From contig NZ_CP008953.1 of NCBI RefSeq assembly GCF_000732925.1, positions 7,118,501 through 7,182,500 of the forward strand: a stretch of 64,000 bases of DNA. Reading direction: 5' to 3'. The notes below the pieces were generated by a model. It searched no databases. It saw only the letters and a list, made by a program, of their open reading frames with translations, and was not told where the DNA came from. Source of the DNA: Amycolatopsis japonica (GTDB lineage Bacteria; Actinomycetota; Actinomycetes; Mycobacteriales; Pseudonocardiaceae). Shown piece by piece: positions 18,043-26,597 of this stretch (position 1 is the first letter of the stretch; every line of letters begins with the position of its first letter). The translations under genes were made by a program, and so were the position numbers.

Positions 18043-18828
18043 ATGGGCGAGAGCAGCGAAGTGCCGGCCCTCCGACGCGGCCTCGGCATCCTCCGCGCCC
18101 TCGCCGCGCGGCCCGGCCCGGTGTCCGCGGCCGCGATCGCGCGCGAGCTCGGTCTCCCGCGGTCGACGACATATCACCTGCTCGCCGAACTGGAAGCCGC
18201 CGGATTCGTGACGCACCTGCCCGCCGAGCGCCGCTACGGCCTCGGCATCGCCGCGTTCGAACTCGGGTCGGCCTACCTGCGGCACGACCCGCTGGAACGA
18301 CTCGCGGTCCCGCTGCTGCGCAAACTCGCCGACCGCGTCGGCCACACCGCACATCTGGGCGTGCTGCACGGCAACGAGTCGCTCTACCTGGTCAAAGAGC
18401 GCCCCACGCGCCCGGAAACCCTGGTGACCGAGGTCGGCGTCCGGCTCCCGGGCCAGCTCACGGCGTCGGGCAGGGCGATCCTGCGGCATCTGCCCTCACC
18501 GCATGTGCGCGCGCTCTTCCCTGCCGCGTCGGCGTTCGTCCTGCGCACCGGTCGCGGCCCGCGCACCCTCGCCGAACTGCGCCGCACGCTGAACGCGGAA
18601 GGCAGGCTCGGCTGGGCGGTCGAAGACGGTCACGTCACCGAAGGATTCGCCTCGGTGGCCTGCCCGGTCTTCGACCACGGCGGCCGGCCGATGGCCGCGA
18701 TCAGCGTGACCCTCCGCCACCTCTGCCCGGGAGCCGAGGGGTGTGAGGAGACTTGGCCGGACCTCGCCGAGGAGGTCCGGCTGACCGCGGCCGAACTGAC
18801 CAGCCGGATCGGGGGTCAGGTGCGCTGA
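18043..18828 (+). CDS. IclR-family transcriptional regulator of the hut cluster
   Basis: A 261-residue regulator. The N-terminal winged helix includes GLGILRALAARPG and IARELGLPRSTTYHLLAELEA (given here in parts). The C-terminal IclR effector domain contains HLGVLHGNESLYLVKE, LTASGRAIL and SVACPVFDHGG. I chose ATG 18043 because AAGGAGG precedes it by 8 bp; the open frame extends upstream only through repeat DNA. Being divergent from hutH, it is the likely histidine- or urocanate-responsive regulator of the operon. Its 3' end overlaps the next minus-strand gene by 13 bp. Confidence 0.9.
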   Translation: MGESSEVPALRRGLGILRALAARPGPVSAAAIARELGLPRSTTYHLLAELEAAGFVTHLPAERRYGLGIAAFELGSAYLRHDPLERLAVPLLRKLADRVGHTAHLGVLHGNESLYLVKERPTRPETLVTEVGVRLPGQLTASGRAILRHLPSPHVRALFPAASAFVLRTGRGPRTLAELRRTLNAEGRLGWAVEDGHVTEGFASVACPVFDHGGRPMAAISVTLRHLCPGAEGCEETWPDLAEEVRLTAAELTSRIGGQVR

Positions 18829-19031
18829 GCGTGCTTCTTCTGGACTCCTTCGAGTCCGAGCATCGCCAGCAGTTCCGCGCAGTCGATGGCGTCCGAGGCG
18901 TGCCCTGCGACGGTTCGAGCGGCTCTGCCGTTCTGCAGGGTGAGGCGGACTTCTTCCTCCGCGCGCACACCGGCCATCCGGCTCTGGTCTTCAGCGGGGT
19001 CGGGACGACTGGAATGCCTGGCCCAGGTCAT
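18816..19031 (-). CDS. small hypothetical protein
   Basis: A 71-residue open frame from ATG 19031. The C-terminal half (SDAIDCAELLAMLGLEG) looks like a short helical protein, and the middle (EEEVRLTLQNGRAARTV) like a beta-hairpin. No family is recognised. It converges on the IclR gene with a 13-bp overlap. A shorter version starting at an internal ATG (MAGVRAEE) is possible. Its reality rests only on plausible composition. Confidence 0.45.
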   Translation of the reverse strand: MTWARHSSRPDPAEDQSRMAGVRAEEEVRLTLQNGRAARTVAGHASDAIDCAELLAMLGLEGVQKKHAQRT

Positions 19032-19166
19032 CTGCCACCTTCTTCCGGCCCTCCGGCGACACGGGGTCGTTTCGAAAGAGAGCCATGGTCGGACACACAG
19101 CATGACACTTCACCGGAACAAGATCGCCATTGCGGGTGAATCGAGATGAAATCGACCTTGCTACAG

Positions 19167-19904
19167 CTACTCTCCGTGATTCAGAAATCCTTCCAAAAGC
19201 TCATTGAACGGCGCACCCGTGTCGGGCACCAAATGCCCCATCCCCCGCACGATTTCCCGGCGGGCGCCGACCGCGTCCGCGATCGCGTCGGCGATGATCT
19301 CGTACTCCGGCCGGTGGCCGCCGGTGACCACGAGCGTCGGGAAATCCGCTTCGGCCAGCGCAGCGAGCGGTAAGTCCGCGTCACCCGGCGGCCGCATCCC
19401 GACCAGTGCGCGGGCACCGCGCCGCAGCGTCTCCGGCACAGGGTCCGGGATGGGCAGCGGAACGCCGGCGAGCGGGAAGAACGCCTTGAACACCTCGCGA
19501 GGATCGTCGAGCGGCCCGTCGAGAAATCGCCGCAATTCGGCGTCCCACGCGTCGACGACCTCGTCACCGCGGACGATCCCCGCTGCGGGCGGTTCGACCA
19601 CGGTGAGCGTCCGGACCATCTCCGGCCGCCGCGCGGCCGACAGCATCGCGACGATCGCGCCGTAGGAGAGCCCGACCAGATGCGCGGGCTCGTCGAGCAC
19701 CTGCTCCGCGATCAACTCGGAGTCGACCTCGAAATCCTGTACGCCGTCCGGCGATTTCCCGTGACCGACGCGGTCCGGTGCGAGCAACGTCCACCGCTCG
19801 GTCAGCGGGCGCTGAGCCCGCCACGCCTCGCGGCCGCCGAGCAGGACGCCGTGCACGAGAACGACACGCGGTCCGGATCCCCACTGATGCACATGAAGGC
19901 GCAT
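19167..19904 (-). CDS. alpha/beta hydrolase
   Basis: A 245-residue cytoplasmic alpha/beta-fold hydrolase. The oxyanion region is LVHGVLLGG, the nucleophile Ser is in GLSYGAIV, the acid is likely the Asp near ADFPTLVVTGGH, and the catalytic His is in GMGHLVPD. It has the length of single-domain esterases and epoxide-hydrolase relatives. It is not obviously in an operon. The 21 bp upstream of the start hold the end of the AbiEii-like gene, which is on the same strand. Confidence 0.87.
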   Translation of the reverse strand: MRLHVHQWGSGPRVVLVHGVLLGGREAWRAQRPLTERWTLLAPDRVGHGKSPDGVQDFEVDSELIAEQVLDEPAHLVGLSYGAIVAMLSAARRPEMVRTLTVVEPPAAGIVRGDEVVDAWDAELRRFLDGPLDDPREVFKAFFPLAGVPLPIPDPVPETLRRGARALVGMRPPGDADLPLAALAEADFPTLVVTGGHRPEYEIIADAIADAVGARREIVRGMGHLVPDTGAPFNELLEGFLNHGE

Positions 19905-19925
19905 GGTTCCGAGCCTATGAGGCTC

Positions 19926-20753
19926 TCACGACTCGAGCCCGCCCGATCGGGTACACGAAGACGCCTCCCTGATGCCCTCTGCGAGCGCACCGACGAGGAC
20001 GGGCCCACGCGTGAGGCGAACGTCGCTGCCCAACCGGCCCAGCACATCGTCGTCGCCGACGATGTCGAGCAGTACCGCGACACCATCGGAATCCAGCAAT
20101 GCGGGCATATGTGAGCCCAGCAGCCAGGCTCCCGCGAGCGCGGGGTCGAAGCCGTGCCGTTCGAGTACTTCGAGTTCCTCGTCGTAGAGCCGGTCCCAAT
20201 ACGGTCCCGACGAGTACCAGCCGATCATCGTCCCGAGGTCGATGGCGTCGTGCGTGGTCGTGGCGCGCCGGTCCCACCAGGTCAAGAGCTTGAGCAGAGC
20301 CAGCGCCGGTACCGCGGGAACCTTGATGACGAGCCCGCCGGGCAGGATCACCGACTCGGCCGATGCGACGGCTTCGCGAAATCCGCGAACACTCATGCGG
20401 TGGTCGTCGGGCCAGAGGATGGTTCTGTCTTCATCCTCGATACCGCCGTAAGGCAGCACGTCGACTTCGATGCCCTCCACCAGAAACGAATGCGCGCTCC
20501 GGCCATGTCGGTCCAGCCTGCTCACGAATTCTTCGAAATCGTCCCAGGTGCCCATCGCGGCGGCGATGTCGATGTCCTGAGTGGCCCGCTCGGGCGGGCC
20601 ACCGACCAACCCGATCGACAGGATCGTGCGCGCGGTCGCTCCGACCACGAGGTACTCGACCCCCACGGCATTGGCGACGGCATCGACCCGAGCCAGCACT
20701 CTCGCGGCGAGCCGCAGATCAGGTTCGGTCGATGCGCTTAAGTCGATCATCAT
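19926..20753 (-). CDS. AbiEii-like nucleotidyltransferase toxin (type IV toxin-antitoxin)
   Basis: A 275-residue nucleotidyltransferase-fold protein. The N-terminal core reads VVGATARTIL, then Asp60 and Asp62 in TQDIDIAAA, with a third acidic position near Asp98 (GIEVDVLPYGG), followed by a conserved lysine block (LVIKVPAVPALALLKLLTWWDR, quoted as residues about 141-162). These match AbiEii/AbiGii toxins, some of which block tRNA function by adding nucleotides to the acceptor end. It overlaps the upstream AbiEi-like gene by 35 bp, the standard antitoxin-toxin order. Confidence 0.8.
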   Translation of the reverse strand: MMIDLSASTEPDLRLAARVLARVDAVANAVGVEYLVVGATARTILSIGLVGGPPERATQDIDIAAAMGTWDDFEEFVSRLDRHGRSAHSFLVEGIEVDVLPYGGIEDEDRTILWPDDHRMSVRGFREAVASAESVILPGGLVIKVPAVPALALLKLLTWWDRRATTTHDAIDLGTMIGWYSSGPYWDRLYDEELEVLERHGFDPALAGAWLLGSHMPALLDSDGVAVLLDIVGDDDVLGRLGSDVRLTRGPVLVGALAEGIREASSCTRSGGLES

Positions 20754-21729
20754 CGCTCCGAATCCGGTCGCCGTGCTCGCGCTGGCGCGGATCGCCCGAG
20801 GCCAGCAGGTCAGCGTAGATCAGCGGCGAAGGCACTATCCACGACTCCGGCCCGGGCGCCTGCCAGAACCGGCGCCTGATGTGTACGTTGCCGCCGTTTT
20901 CCGCTCGCGCCAAGCGATACCGGCCGATCAGCCGCGCCGGTATCCCGCCGGCATAGAGGGTGAGCGAGGCGGGCCGCAGACGCGGATCAATGAGACTCGC
21001 CCCAGCTTCTCCGCCCACCTGGACCCCGGAGGAAAGCAGGTCGTCTTCCGCGTCACGCCACCACGACAGGTCGGCCACCACGAATTCGCCGAGAGCCAAC
21101 GAAGTGTCCAAGGTGATCGAGTAAGCCTCCGACCACCGGTCGAGCAGCTCGGCTCCGCGGGCCAGCCGTCGCTCGTTCCCTCGTTCGTACAGATAGCCGG
21201 CACGGGTGAGTTCATCGATGACCGTCTTGACCGTACCGAGCGAAACACCGCTCATCTCGGCCAAGCGACGATACGGAAAGGCGGCCGTCTCCGGCCAGCT
21301 GAGCAGGACGAACAGGACCTGAAGGCCTGCCCTGCCGAAGGCTCCCGCCCCCCGCGACGAGACTCGTCCGGCCGGAACGGCGGGCTTGCGACGGCCTCGG
21401 ACATCGATCAGGACGTCGTCCCACGACAGGTGGGCGTTGCCCGCGGCGTCCACGTAGTCGATGCCCCTGGCCCGCAGCCGCTCGGCGACCGGTTCGCTGA
21501 GGTAGGTGGTGACCATCAGAGGAGGAGGGGACGGCGGGAAATGGAGCGCCGTGGCCAGTTCCGGGGTCATCCGTCGCTTGAGCTCGACACCGTATGTCCG
21601 GGCGGCACCGGATCGCGCTGTGAGCTTCACCAGGGCATCGGCGAGTACGTCGACATGGAAGCCCAGCTCCTGGAGCCGGGAGCACACCTCGTCGTTCAGC
21701 AAGCCATCATGTTCATTCAGATTGAACAT
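20719..21729 (-). CDS. AbiEi-like antitoxin / autoregulator
   Basis: A 336-residue protein with a winged-helix segment (FPYRRLAEMSGVSLGTVKTVIDEL, about residues 160-183) and a flanking domain of the AbiEi type. I chose ATG 21729, where a perfect 6-bp inverted repeat overlaps the start codon; upstream extensions run antisense through the tmRNA 3' end. The gene overlaps the AbiEii-like toxin by 35 bp. AbiEi proteins neutralise the toxin without direct contact and repress their own operon. The region looks less GC-biased than its neighbours, and it abuts the 3' end of ssrA. Confidence 0.75.
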   Translation of the reverse strand: MFNLNEHDGLLNDEVCSRLQELGFHVDVLADALVKLTARSGAARTYGVELKRRMTPELATALHFPPSPPPLMVTTYLSEPVAERLRARGIDYVDAAGNAHLSWDDVLIDVRGRRKPAVPAGRVSSRGAGAFGRAGLQVLFVLLSWPETAAFPYRRLAEMSGVSLGTVKTVIDELTRAGYLYERGNERRLARGAELLDRWSEAYSITLDTSLALGEFVVADLSWWRDAEDDLLSSGVQVGGEAGASLIDPRLRPASLTLYAGGIPARLIGRYRLARAENGGNVHIRRRFWQAPGPESWIVPSPLIYADLLASGDPRQREHGDRIRSDDDRLKRIDRT

Positions 21730-21745
21730 ACGTCTATTTTGAACA
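21710..21745. promoter_or_regulatory. likely autoregulatory operator of the AbiE-like operon
   Basis: Inverted repeat TGTTCA-n7-TGAACA at 21710-21728 covers the antitoxin start codon. A second TTGAACA half-site lies at 21739-21745. The spacing suits a repressor acting on its own promoter. Confidence 0.7.
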
Positions 21746-21790
21746 CGCGCGAGCCTCCGGCGCAACCCGCACGCCGCCGAAACGACGAAT

Positions 21791-21818
21791 GGCGAGTGCT
21801 CGATCACGAGCACTCGCC
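21791..21818 (-). terminator. hairpin terminator after ssrA
   Basis: Perfect 12-bp stem GGCGAGTGCTCG / CGAGCACTCGCC with a 4-base loop, 9 bp past the tmRNA 3' end. A U-rich tail is weak, as is common in high-GC actinobacteria. Confidence 0.75.
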
Positions 21819-21826
21819 ATTCCGAC

Positions 21827-22198
21827 GGTGGAGGTGCCGGGAATTGAACCCGGGTCCTCTGGCGAATCATCAGGGCTTCTCCGTGCGCAGTCCGCTATGT
21901 CTCTACTTGGCCCCTTCAGTCACGCGAACAAGCTGAAGTGACGAGCCCAGCCACTGTTTGATTCCCAACCACACTCCGTAGCCGAGTGTGACAGTAAGCC
22001 TCCTAGCTGATGCCGGTGACCGGGTCGGAGGCGACCCCGGACCGACAGAGTTGCTCTACTGCTTAGGCAGCAAGAGCGAACTCGCGCTGGCTCTTAGGCT
22101 CGGCGCTTATTGGTTTGCGATGACGCTTACGGTGGTCTCTCGCCTGCACCGGCACGCTTCTCCTGATTCAACGTCCAAAGTCGAAACCGTTCACCCCC
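21827..22198 (-). ncRNA. ssrA: transfer-messenger RNA
   Basis: About 372 nt. The 5' end is GGGGGUG and the 3' end CACCUCC-A; the acceptor stem they form contains a G3-U wobble, the alanine identity element. The T-arm reads GGGTTCAATTCCC. The tag open frame, at 22063-22104, encodes AEPKSQREFALAA followed by TAA, ending in the ALAA degron. The 3'-terminal A of CCA is not encoded. It works with SmpB (27480-27962) to rescue stalled ribosomes. Confidence 0.96.
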
Positions 22199-22353
22199 TT
22201 GGTGGGACACAACCTGTACATCATAACGCGGGCGGCAACCGGGTTAATCCCGCAGGTGGGGCTAGCCCTACCTGGGAGATGCCCGCGAGCACCATGTCAG
22301 CGGACGTCCCCGCGCGCGATGCTTGACTCCTCGAACAGGAGAGGAGCACGACC

Positions 22354-23031
22354 ATGAGTTCGCTGGCGGCCGAGCGGGAGCTGAGCAGGTCCGATCCGTC
22401 GTTCGGCGGCTCGCTGGTCTACCTGCTGATGAACCTGCCGATGGGCGTCCTGGCCTTCGCGCTCCTGATGTCCTTCATCTCGGCGGGCATCGGCACGGCG
22501 GTCGTCTGGATCGGGTTGCCCGTCCTCGCGCTGGTGATCCTGACGGTCCGCGGCGCGGCCCGGATGGAGCGCGCCAGGGTGTACGCGCTGCTCGACCGCT
22601 ACATCGACCTGCCGTACCTCCCGCTGCCCGTCGCCGGCCAGTCCGTGCGCTGGAAGGCACGCCTGAAGGACGGCTCGACCTGGCGCGACCTCGGCTACTT
22701 CTTCCTACTGTTCCCGCTCGGGATCGTCGAGTTCGTCCTGGTCACCGCGTTCTGGGCGACCAGTCTCGGCCTCGCCGGGCTGCCGATCTACTACCGCTTC
22801 CTGCCCGGCGGCGAATACCGCTTCCCGGCCTGGGACAACGCGTGGTTCACCGTCGATTCGACGGTCTCCGCGCTGCCTTGGGCGGCGCTCGGAGTGCTCT
22901 GCATCGCGCTCTCGGTAGCGTTGACGAAGGCGCTGGCCGGGATGCATGCCCGGCTCGCGGCGGCGTTGCTCGGGCCGACTCACGCCCAGCGCCGCCGTCT
23001 GGAAAATTCTTGGGGCGAGGTTCACGGATGA
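22354..23031 (+). CDS. stand-alone membrane sensor-domain protein
   Basis: A 225-residue membrane protein with about four hydrophobic segments. It matches the 'putative sensor' domain found at the N-terminus of many actinobacterial histidine kinases; its DGSTWRDLGYFFLLFPLG block lines up with DATTWRDLAYLMAAFPLA in the kinase that follows. It has no kinase or ATPase domain. Its stop overlaps the kinase start (ATGA), so it is coupled to that kinase. It may be a co-sensor or partner subunit. Confidence 0.8.
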   Translation: MSSLAAERELSRSDPSFGGSLVYLLMNLPMGVLAFALLMSFISAGIGTAVVWIGLPVLALVILTVRGAARMERARVYALLDRYIDLPYLPLPVAGQSVRWKARLKDGSTWRDLGYFFLLFPLGIVEFVLVTAFWATSLGLAGLPIYYRFLPGGEYRFPAWDNAWFTVDSTVSALPWAALGVLCIALSVALTKALAGMHARLAAALLGPTHAQRRRLENSWGEVHG

Positions 23032-24167
23032 CGATCGACCAGCAGGTACAGCAGGTGGGGATCCCGCGGCCGCGGCCGATGCGAACGATCGCCTACATGT
23101 TCGTCAGCTTCTTCTTCCGGCTGCTCCAGTTCATCCTCATCGTCGTCGGGCTGGCGGTCGGCATCGCGACCGCGGTGGTGTGGATCGGCTTCCCGATCCT
23201 GATGGCCACGACCAGCTTCATCCGCTGGTCCGCCGACCGGGAGCGGGGCTGGGCGCGGACGATGCTCGAAACCCCGCTGGAGCCGGTCGAGCGGCTCCCC
23301 CTCGAAGGACTTTCGCTGGTCAAGCGCTGGCTGACCCGCCTGACCGACGCGACGACCTGGCGTGACCTCGCCTACCTCATGGCGGCGTTCCCGCTGGCCT
23401 GCCTGGAGCTGCCGATCGCGATCGCGTCGATCGTGCTGCTGCCGATGGCGATCTGGGTGACCCCGTGGGTCGGGTGGCTGCACGGCAACCTGGCGTACTC
23501 GCTGCTCGGCCCGAACCGCGCCGCGAAACTGGAACAGAAGGCCGAGCGTCTGCAGGCGTCGCGGGCTCGCGGTGTCGACGCCGCCGAGGCCGAACGCCGC
23601 CGCATCGAGCGTGACCTGCACGACGGCGCCCAGCAGCGGCTGGTCGCCGTCGCGATGAGCCTCGGCCGCGCGAAGTCGAAGTTCGACCAGGACCCGAACG
23701 CCGTGCGCGAACTGATCGACGAGGCGCACCTCGACGCCAAGCTCGCGGTGTCGGAACTGCGCGATCTCGCCCGCGGGATCTACCCGGCCGTCCTCGGCGA
23801 CCGCGGTCTCGACGCCGCCTTGTCCGCGCAGGCCGCGAAATCGCCGATCCACGTCGACGTCGAGGTGGACGTCGAGCCGCGACCGCCGGCCGCGGTCGAG
23901 ACGACGGCCTACTTCATCGTCGGCGAGACGCTGACCAACATCGCGAAGCATTCGGGCGCGACCGAAGCGGGCGTGAAGGTGTGGCGCACCGAGTCGATGG
24001 TCATCGTCGAGATCACCGACAACGGGCACGGCGGCGCCGAAGTCCGGCCAGGTGGCGGCCTCGCCGGGCTCGCCGACCGCGCGGCCACGATCGACGGCGT
24101 GATCACCGTCGTCAGCCCGCCCGGTGGCCCGACGGTGATTCGCGCGGACCTGCCGTGCCAATGGTGA
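23028..24167 (+). CDS. sensor histidine kinase
   Basis: A 379-residue kinase. The N-terminal sensor domain has about four membrane segments (residues 20-165), HisKA_3 has the phospho-His in ERDLHDGAQQRL, and the HATPase carries an N-box (GETLTNIAKHSGA) and a glycine-rich GGGLAGLADRA. ATG 23028 overlaps the previous stop by 4 bp. The cognate response regulator follows after a 52-bp gap that contains an inverted repeat. The signal is unknown. Confidence 0.93.
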   Translation: MTIDQQVQQVGIPRPRPMRTIAYMFVSFFFRLLQFILIVVGLAVGIATAVVWIGFPILMATTSFIRWSADRERGWARTMLETPLEPVERLPLEGLSLVKRWLTRLTDATTWRDLAYLMAAFPLACLELPIAIASIVLLPMAIWVTPWVGWLHGNLAYSLLGPNRAAKLEQKAERLQASRARGVDAAEAERRRIERDLHDGAQQRLVAVAMSLGRAKSKFDQDPNAVRELIDEAHLDAKLAVSELRDLARGIYPAVLGDRGLDAALSAQAAKSPIHVDVEVDVEPRPPAAVETTAYFIVGETLTNIAKHSGATEAGVKVWRTESMVIVEITDNGHGGAEVRPGGGLAGLADRAATIDGVITVVSPPGGPTVIRADLPCQW

Positions 24168-24173
24168 CCCGCT

Positions 24174-24205
24174 CGTGAGTGAATAGGCTCTGCCATTCAC
24201 TCACG
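24174..24205. repeat. inverted repeat between kinase and response regulator
   Basis: Arms CGTGAGTGAAT (24174-24184) and its complement (24195-24205), with a 10-bp loop. It could be a partial terminator or processing hairpin that adjusts the kinase-to-regulator ratio, or an operator. Confidence 0.7.
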
Positions 24206-24219
24206 ACGCTGGGGGCAGC

Positions 24220-24861
24220 ATGCGGGTTGTCATCGCCGAAGACGCGGTTCTGTTGCGCGCGGGGGTGATCCGACTGCTCGCCGACGAGGACATCGAGACG
24301 GTCGCCGCCGTGGACAACGGCGACGACCTGCTGGTCGCGGTCAAGGAGCACCGGCCGGACCTCGCGATCGTCGACGTCCGTATGCCGCCCACCTTCACCG
24401 ACGAGGGCTTGCGTGCGGCACTGGGCGCTCGTGAGGCCGTTCCCGGCCTTCCGGTCCTCGTGCTTTCCCAGTACGTCGAAGAGAGCTACGCCGTCGAGCT
24501 GCTGTCCGGTGGCGCGGGCGGAGTCGGTTACCTGCTCAAGGAACGCGTCGCCGACGTCGGGGACTTCCTCGACGCGGTCAAGCGGGTCGCCGGCGGCGGC
24601 ACGGCCATCGATCCGGACGTCATCGCGCAGCTCATGGCGCGGGGCCGCAAGAACCCGCTCGACGCGCTCACCGCCCGCGAGTCCGAGGTGCTGGGGCTGA
24701 TGGCGCAGGGCCTGTCGAACACCGCGATCGCGAACTCGCTCGTCGTCTCGCACGGCGCGGTCGAGAAGCACATCGGCAACATCTTCTCGAAGCTCGGGCT
24801 CGAAGCGAGCTCGGTGGAGCACCGCCGGGTCCGCGCGGTACTCACTTACTTAGGACGCTGA
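24220..24861 (+). CDS. LuxR-type response regulator
   Basis: A 213-residue regulator. The receiver domain has acidic AEDA near residue 7, phosphoacceptor Asp52 in IVDVRMPPT, and Lys in YLLKERV. The C-terminal LuxR HTH begins LTARESEVLGLMAQGLSN. It is the partner of the kinase at 23028-24167 by position and class. Confidence 0.93.
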   Translation: MRVVIAEDAVLLRAGVIRLLADEDIETVAAVDNGDDLLVAVKEHRPDLAIVDVRMPPTFTDEGLRAALGAREAVPGLPVLVLSQYVEESYAVELLSGGAGGVGYLLKERVADVGDFLDAVKRVAGGGTAIDPDVIAQLMARGRKNPLDALTARESEVLGLMAQGLSNTAIANSLVVSHGAVEKHIGNIFSKLGLEASSVEHRRVRAVLTYLGR

Positions 24862-24943
24862 AGTAGCTCTTGGTGGCGAAGCCGTCACTCACCTAACATG
24901 GGCAGACTGTTGGTGAGGAAACGAGCCGAGCCGAGGAGGCCCC

Positions 24944-25177
24944 ATGACCGACCGGACCTCCCGCAGCGTCCGCTTCTTCGGCGGGCCGCTCGACGGCCGT
25001 GTCCAGGAACTCGGTGACACGGAGCCGATCGTGGGCACCGTCCTCAAACACGTCCATCTCCACGACGGGCCCAAAATCGAAACCCGGTACGAACTCGGCC
25101 GCGCCGAAGACGACTGCTGGGAGTTCCGGCTGTGCGCCGCCCCGCTCCCGGAGCCCGAGACCGACGGCGTGGGGTAG
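24944..25177 (+). CDS. small hypothetical protein
   Basis: A 77-residue soluble protein. GAGGAGGCC lies just before the ATG at 24944. It begins with a RSVRFFGGPLDGRVQEL segment common in small actinobacterial proteins of unknown function, and ends in a beta-rich WEFRLCAAPLPEP stretch. No catalytic motif is visible. The acyltransferase follows 94 bp downstream on the same strand. Confidence 0.7.
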   Translation: MTDRTSRSVRFFGGPLDGRVQELGDTEPIVGTVLKHVHLHDGPKIETRYELGRAEDDCWEFRLCAAPLPEPETDGVG

Positions 25178-25271
25178 GGAAAACTCCACCTTCCGAGGGC
25201 GAAAACCCCGAAGATCGATACGGCGGCCCGCACCACTGTTTTCGCGGCCCCGAAGCACCAGGCTCTTTTCC

Positions 25272-26597
25272 ATGCACACAAGCGGGAAACAGGGCCGGGA
25301 CAGGTTCCTGGACATCGTCCGAGCGGTCGCGATCCTCGCGGTCGTCGTCCAGCACTGGGGTATGCCGGTGCTCTCCTACGCCGACGGCCGTCTCGCCACC
25401 GGGAACGCCCTCGCGACGCCCGGCTGGTGGATCATCACCTGGCTCAGCCAGGTCATGCCGCTCGTCTTCTTCGCCGGCGGCGCGGCGAACCTGATCTCGT
25501 TGAGCCGAGCGGAAAGTTCCCGTTCCTGGCTCGCGGCCCGTCTCAAGCGGCTGATGATCCCGGTGCTGCCGCTGGTGGCCGTCTGGCTGTTCGTCCCGGA
25601 CATCCTGCGCGGCATGGGCGTTCCGGAGCAGCCGTTGCAGGTCGGCGGCGCGATCGCCGCCCAGTTGCTGTGGTTCCTCGCCGTGTACGTGCTCACCGTG
25701 CTGCTCACCCCGATGCTGGCCGCGGCACATCGCCGCTGGGGCCTGAAGGTCCCGCTCGTGATGCTCGCCGCCGCCGTACTCGTGGACGTCGCCCGCTTCA
25801 ACGACCTCGGCCTGATCGGTTTCGCGAACGCCGTCTTCGTCTGGATGGCCGTGCACCAGCTCGGCTTCCACTACACGCAGGGACGTCTCGGGTCGCTGAG
25901 CCGCAACGCCGCGCTGGGCATGTCCGCAGCCGGTTTCGGTATCACCGCGCTGATGGTCGCCTTCGGCCCGTACCCGGCGAGCATGATCGGCATGCCGGGC
26001 GCCCCGGTGTCGAACATGAGCCCGCCGACCGCGCTGCTGGCCTTCCTCGCGATCGGCCAGATCGGGCTCCTGCTGGCCTTCAAGCCCCAGCTGAACGCCT
26101 TGGCCGCCCGGCCGAACCTCGACGCCGCCCTGAAGTGGATCGGCCCGCGGTTCATGAGCGTCTACCTGTGGCACATGCCGGCGCTGATCGTCGTCTCCGG
26201 TGTCGCGGTCTACGGCCTCGGTTACGAAACCCCCGAACCGGGTTCCGTGCTGTGGCTGACGATGCTCCCGGCCTGGCTCGGCGCCTGCGGGCTCGTGCTC
26301 CTCGGCCTGCTGCGGATGTTCGCCCGCTTCGAAACGCAGGGTTCCGGCCCCGCTTCGACCGCGCACACGCCTCAGCTCGTGGTGGCCGGACTGGCGATCG
26401 CCGGCGGGCTGCTCGGCCTCGCAGCGCACGGTTTCGCCCCGCTGAGCGATGGTCTGGCGCAGGGCCCGGCGCCGTGGGTGGCGCTGGCGACGGGCGGATT
26501 CCTGCTGGCGGGCAAGCAGATCCCGGTCTCGGAGCTGGGGACGCGGCTACTCGGCCGCGCCGTGTCGGTCACCGAGGTGGCACAGCTCAAACGCTGA
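25272..26597 (+). CDS. acyltransferase-3 family membrane protein
   Basis: A 441-residue integral membrane protein with about ten to eleven hydrophobic segments. The N-terminus reads GRDRFLDIVRAVAILAVVVQHWG, where the R-x10-H pattern is the family's conserved Arg/His block (about residues 8-30). Members transfer acyl groups to cell-surface carbohydrates, lipids or antibiotics. It converges on the amidohydrolase with an 11-bp overlap at the ends. The acceptor is unknown. Confidence 0.85.
   Translation: MHTSGKQGRDRFLDIVRAVAILAVVVQHWGMPVLSYADGRLATGNALATPGWWIITWLSQVMPLVFFAGGAANLISLSRAESSRSWLAARLKRLMIPVLPLVAVWLFVPDILRGMGVPEQPLQVGGAIAAQLLWFLAVYVLTVLLTPMLAAAHRRWGLKVPLVMLAAAVLVDVARFNDLGLIGFANAVFVWMAVHQLGFHYTQGRLGSLSRNAALGMSAAGFGITALMVAFGPYPASMIGMPGAPVSNMSPPTALLAFLAIGQIGLLLAFKPQLNALAARPNLDAALKWIGPRFMSVYLWHMPALIVVSGVAVYGLGYETPEPGSVLWLTMLPAWLGACGLVLLGLLRMFARFETQGSGPASTAHTPQLVVAGLAIAGGLLGLAAHGFAPLSDGLAQGPAPWVALATGGFLLAGKQIPVSELGTRLLGRAVSVTEVAQLKR

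Noticed and set aside
18753..19139. 128-residue plus-strand frame after the IclR gene
   Set aside because: It overlaps the IclR 3' end in another frame and has no ribosome binding site or motif; the minus-strand 71-residue frame is slightly more credible.
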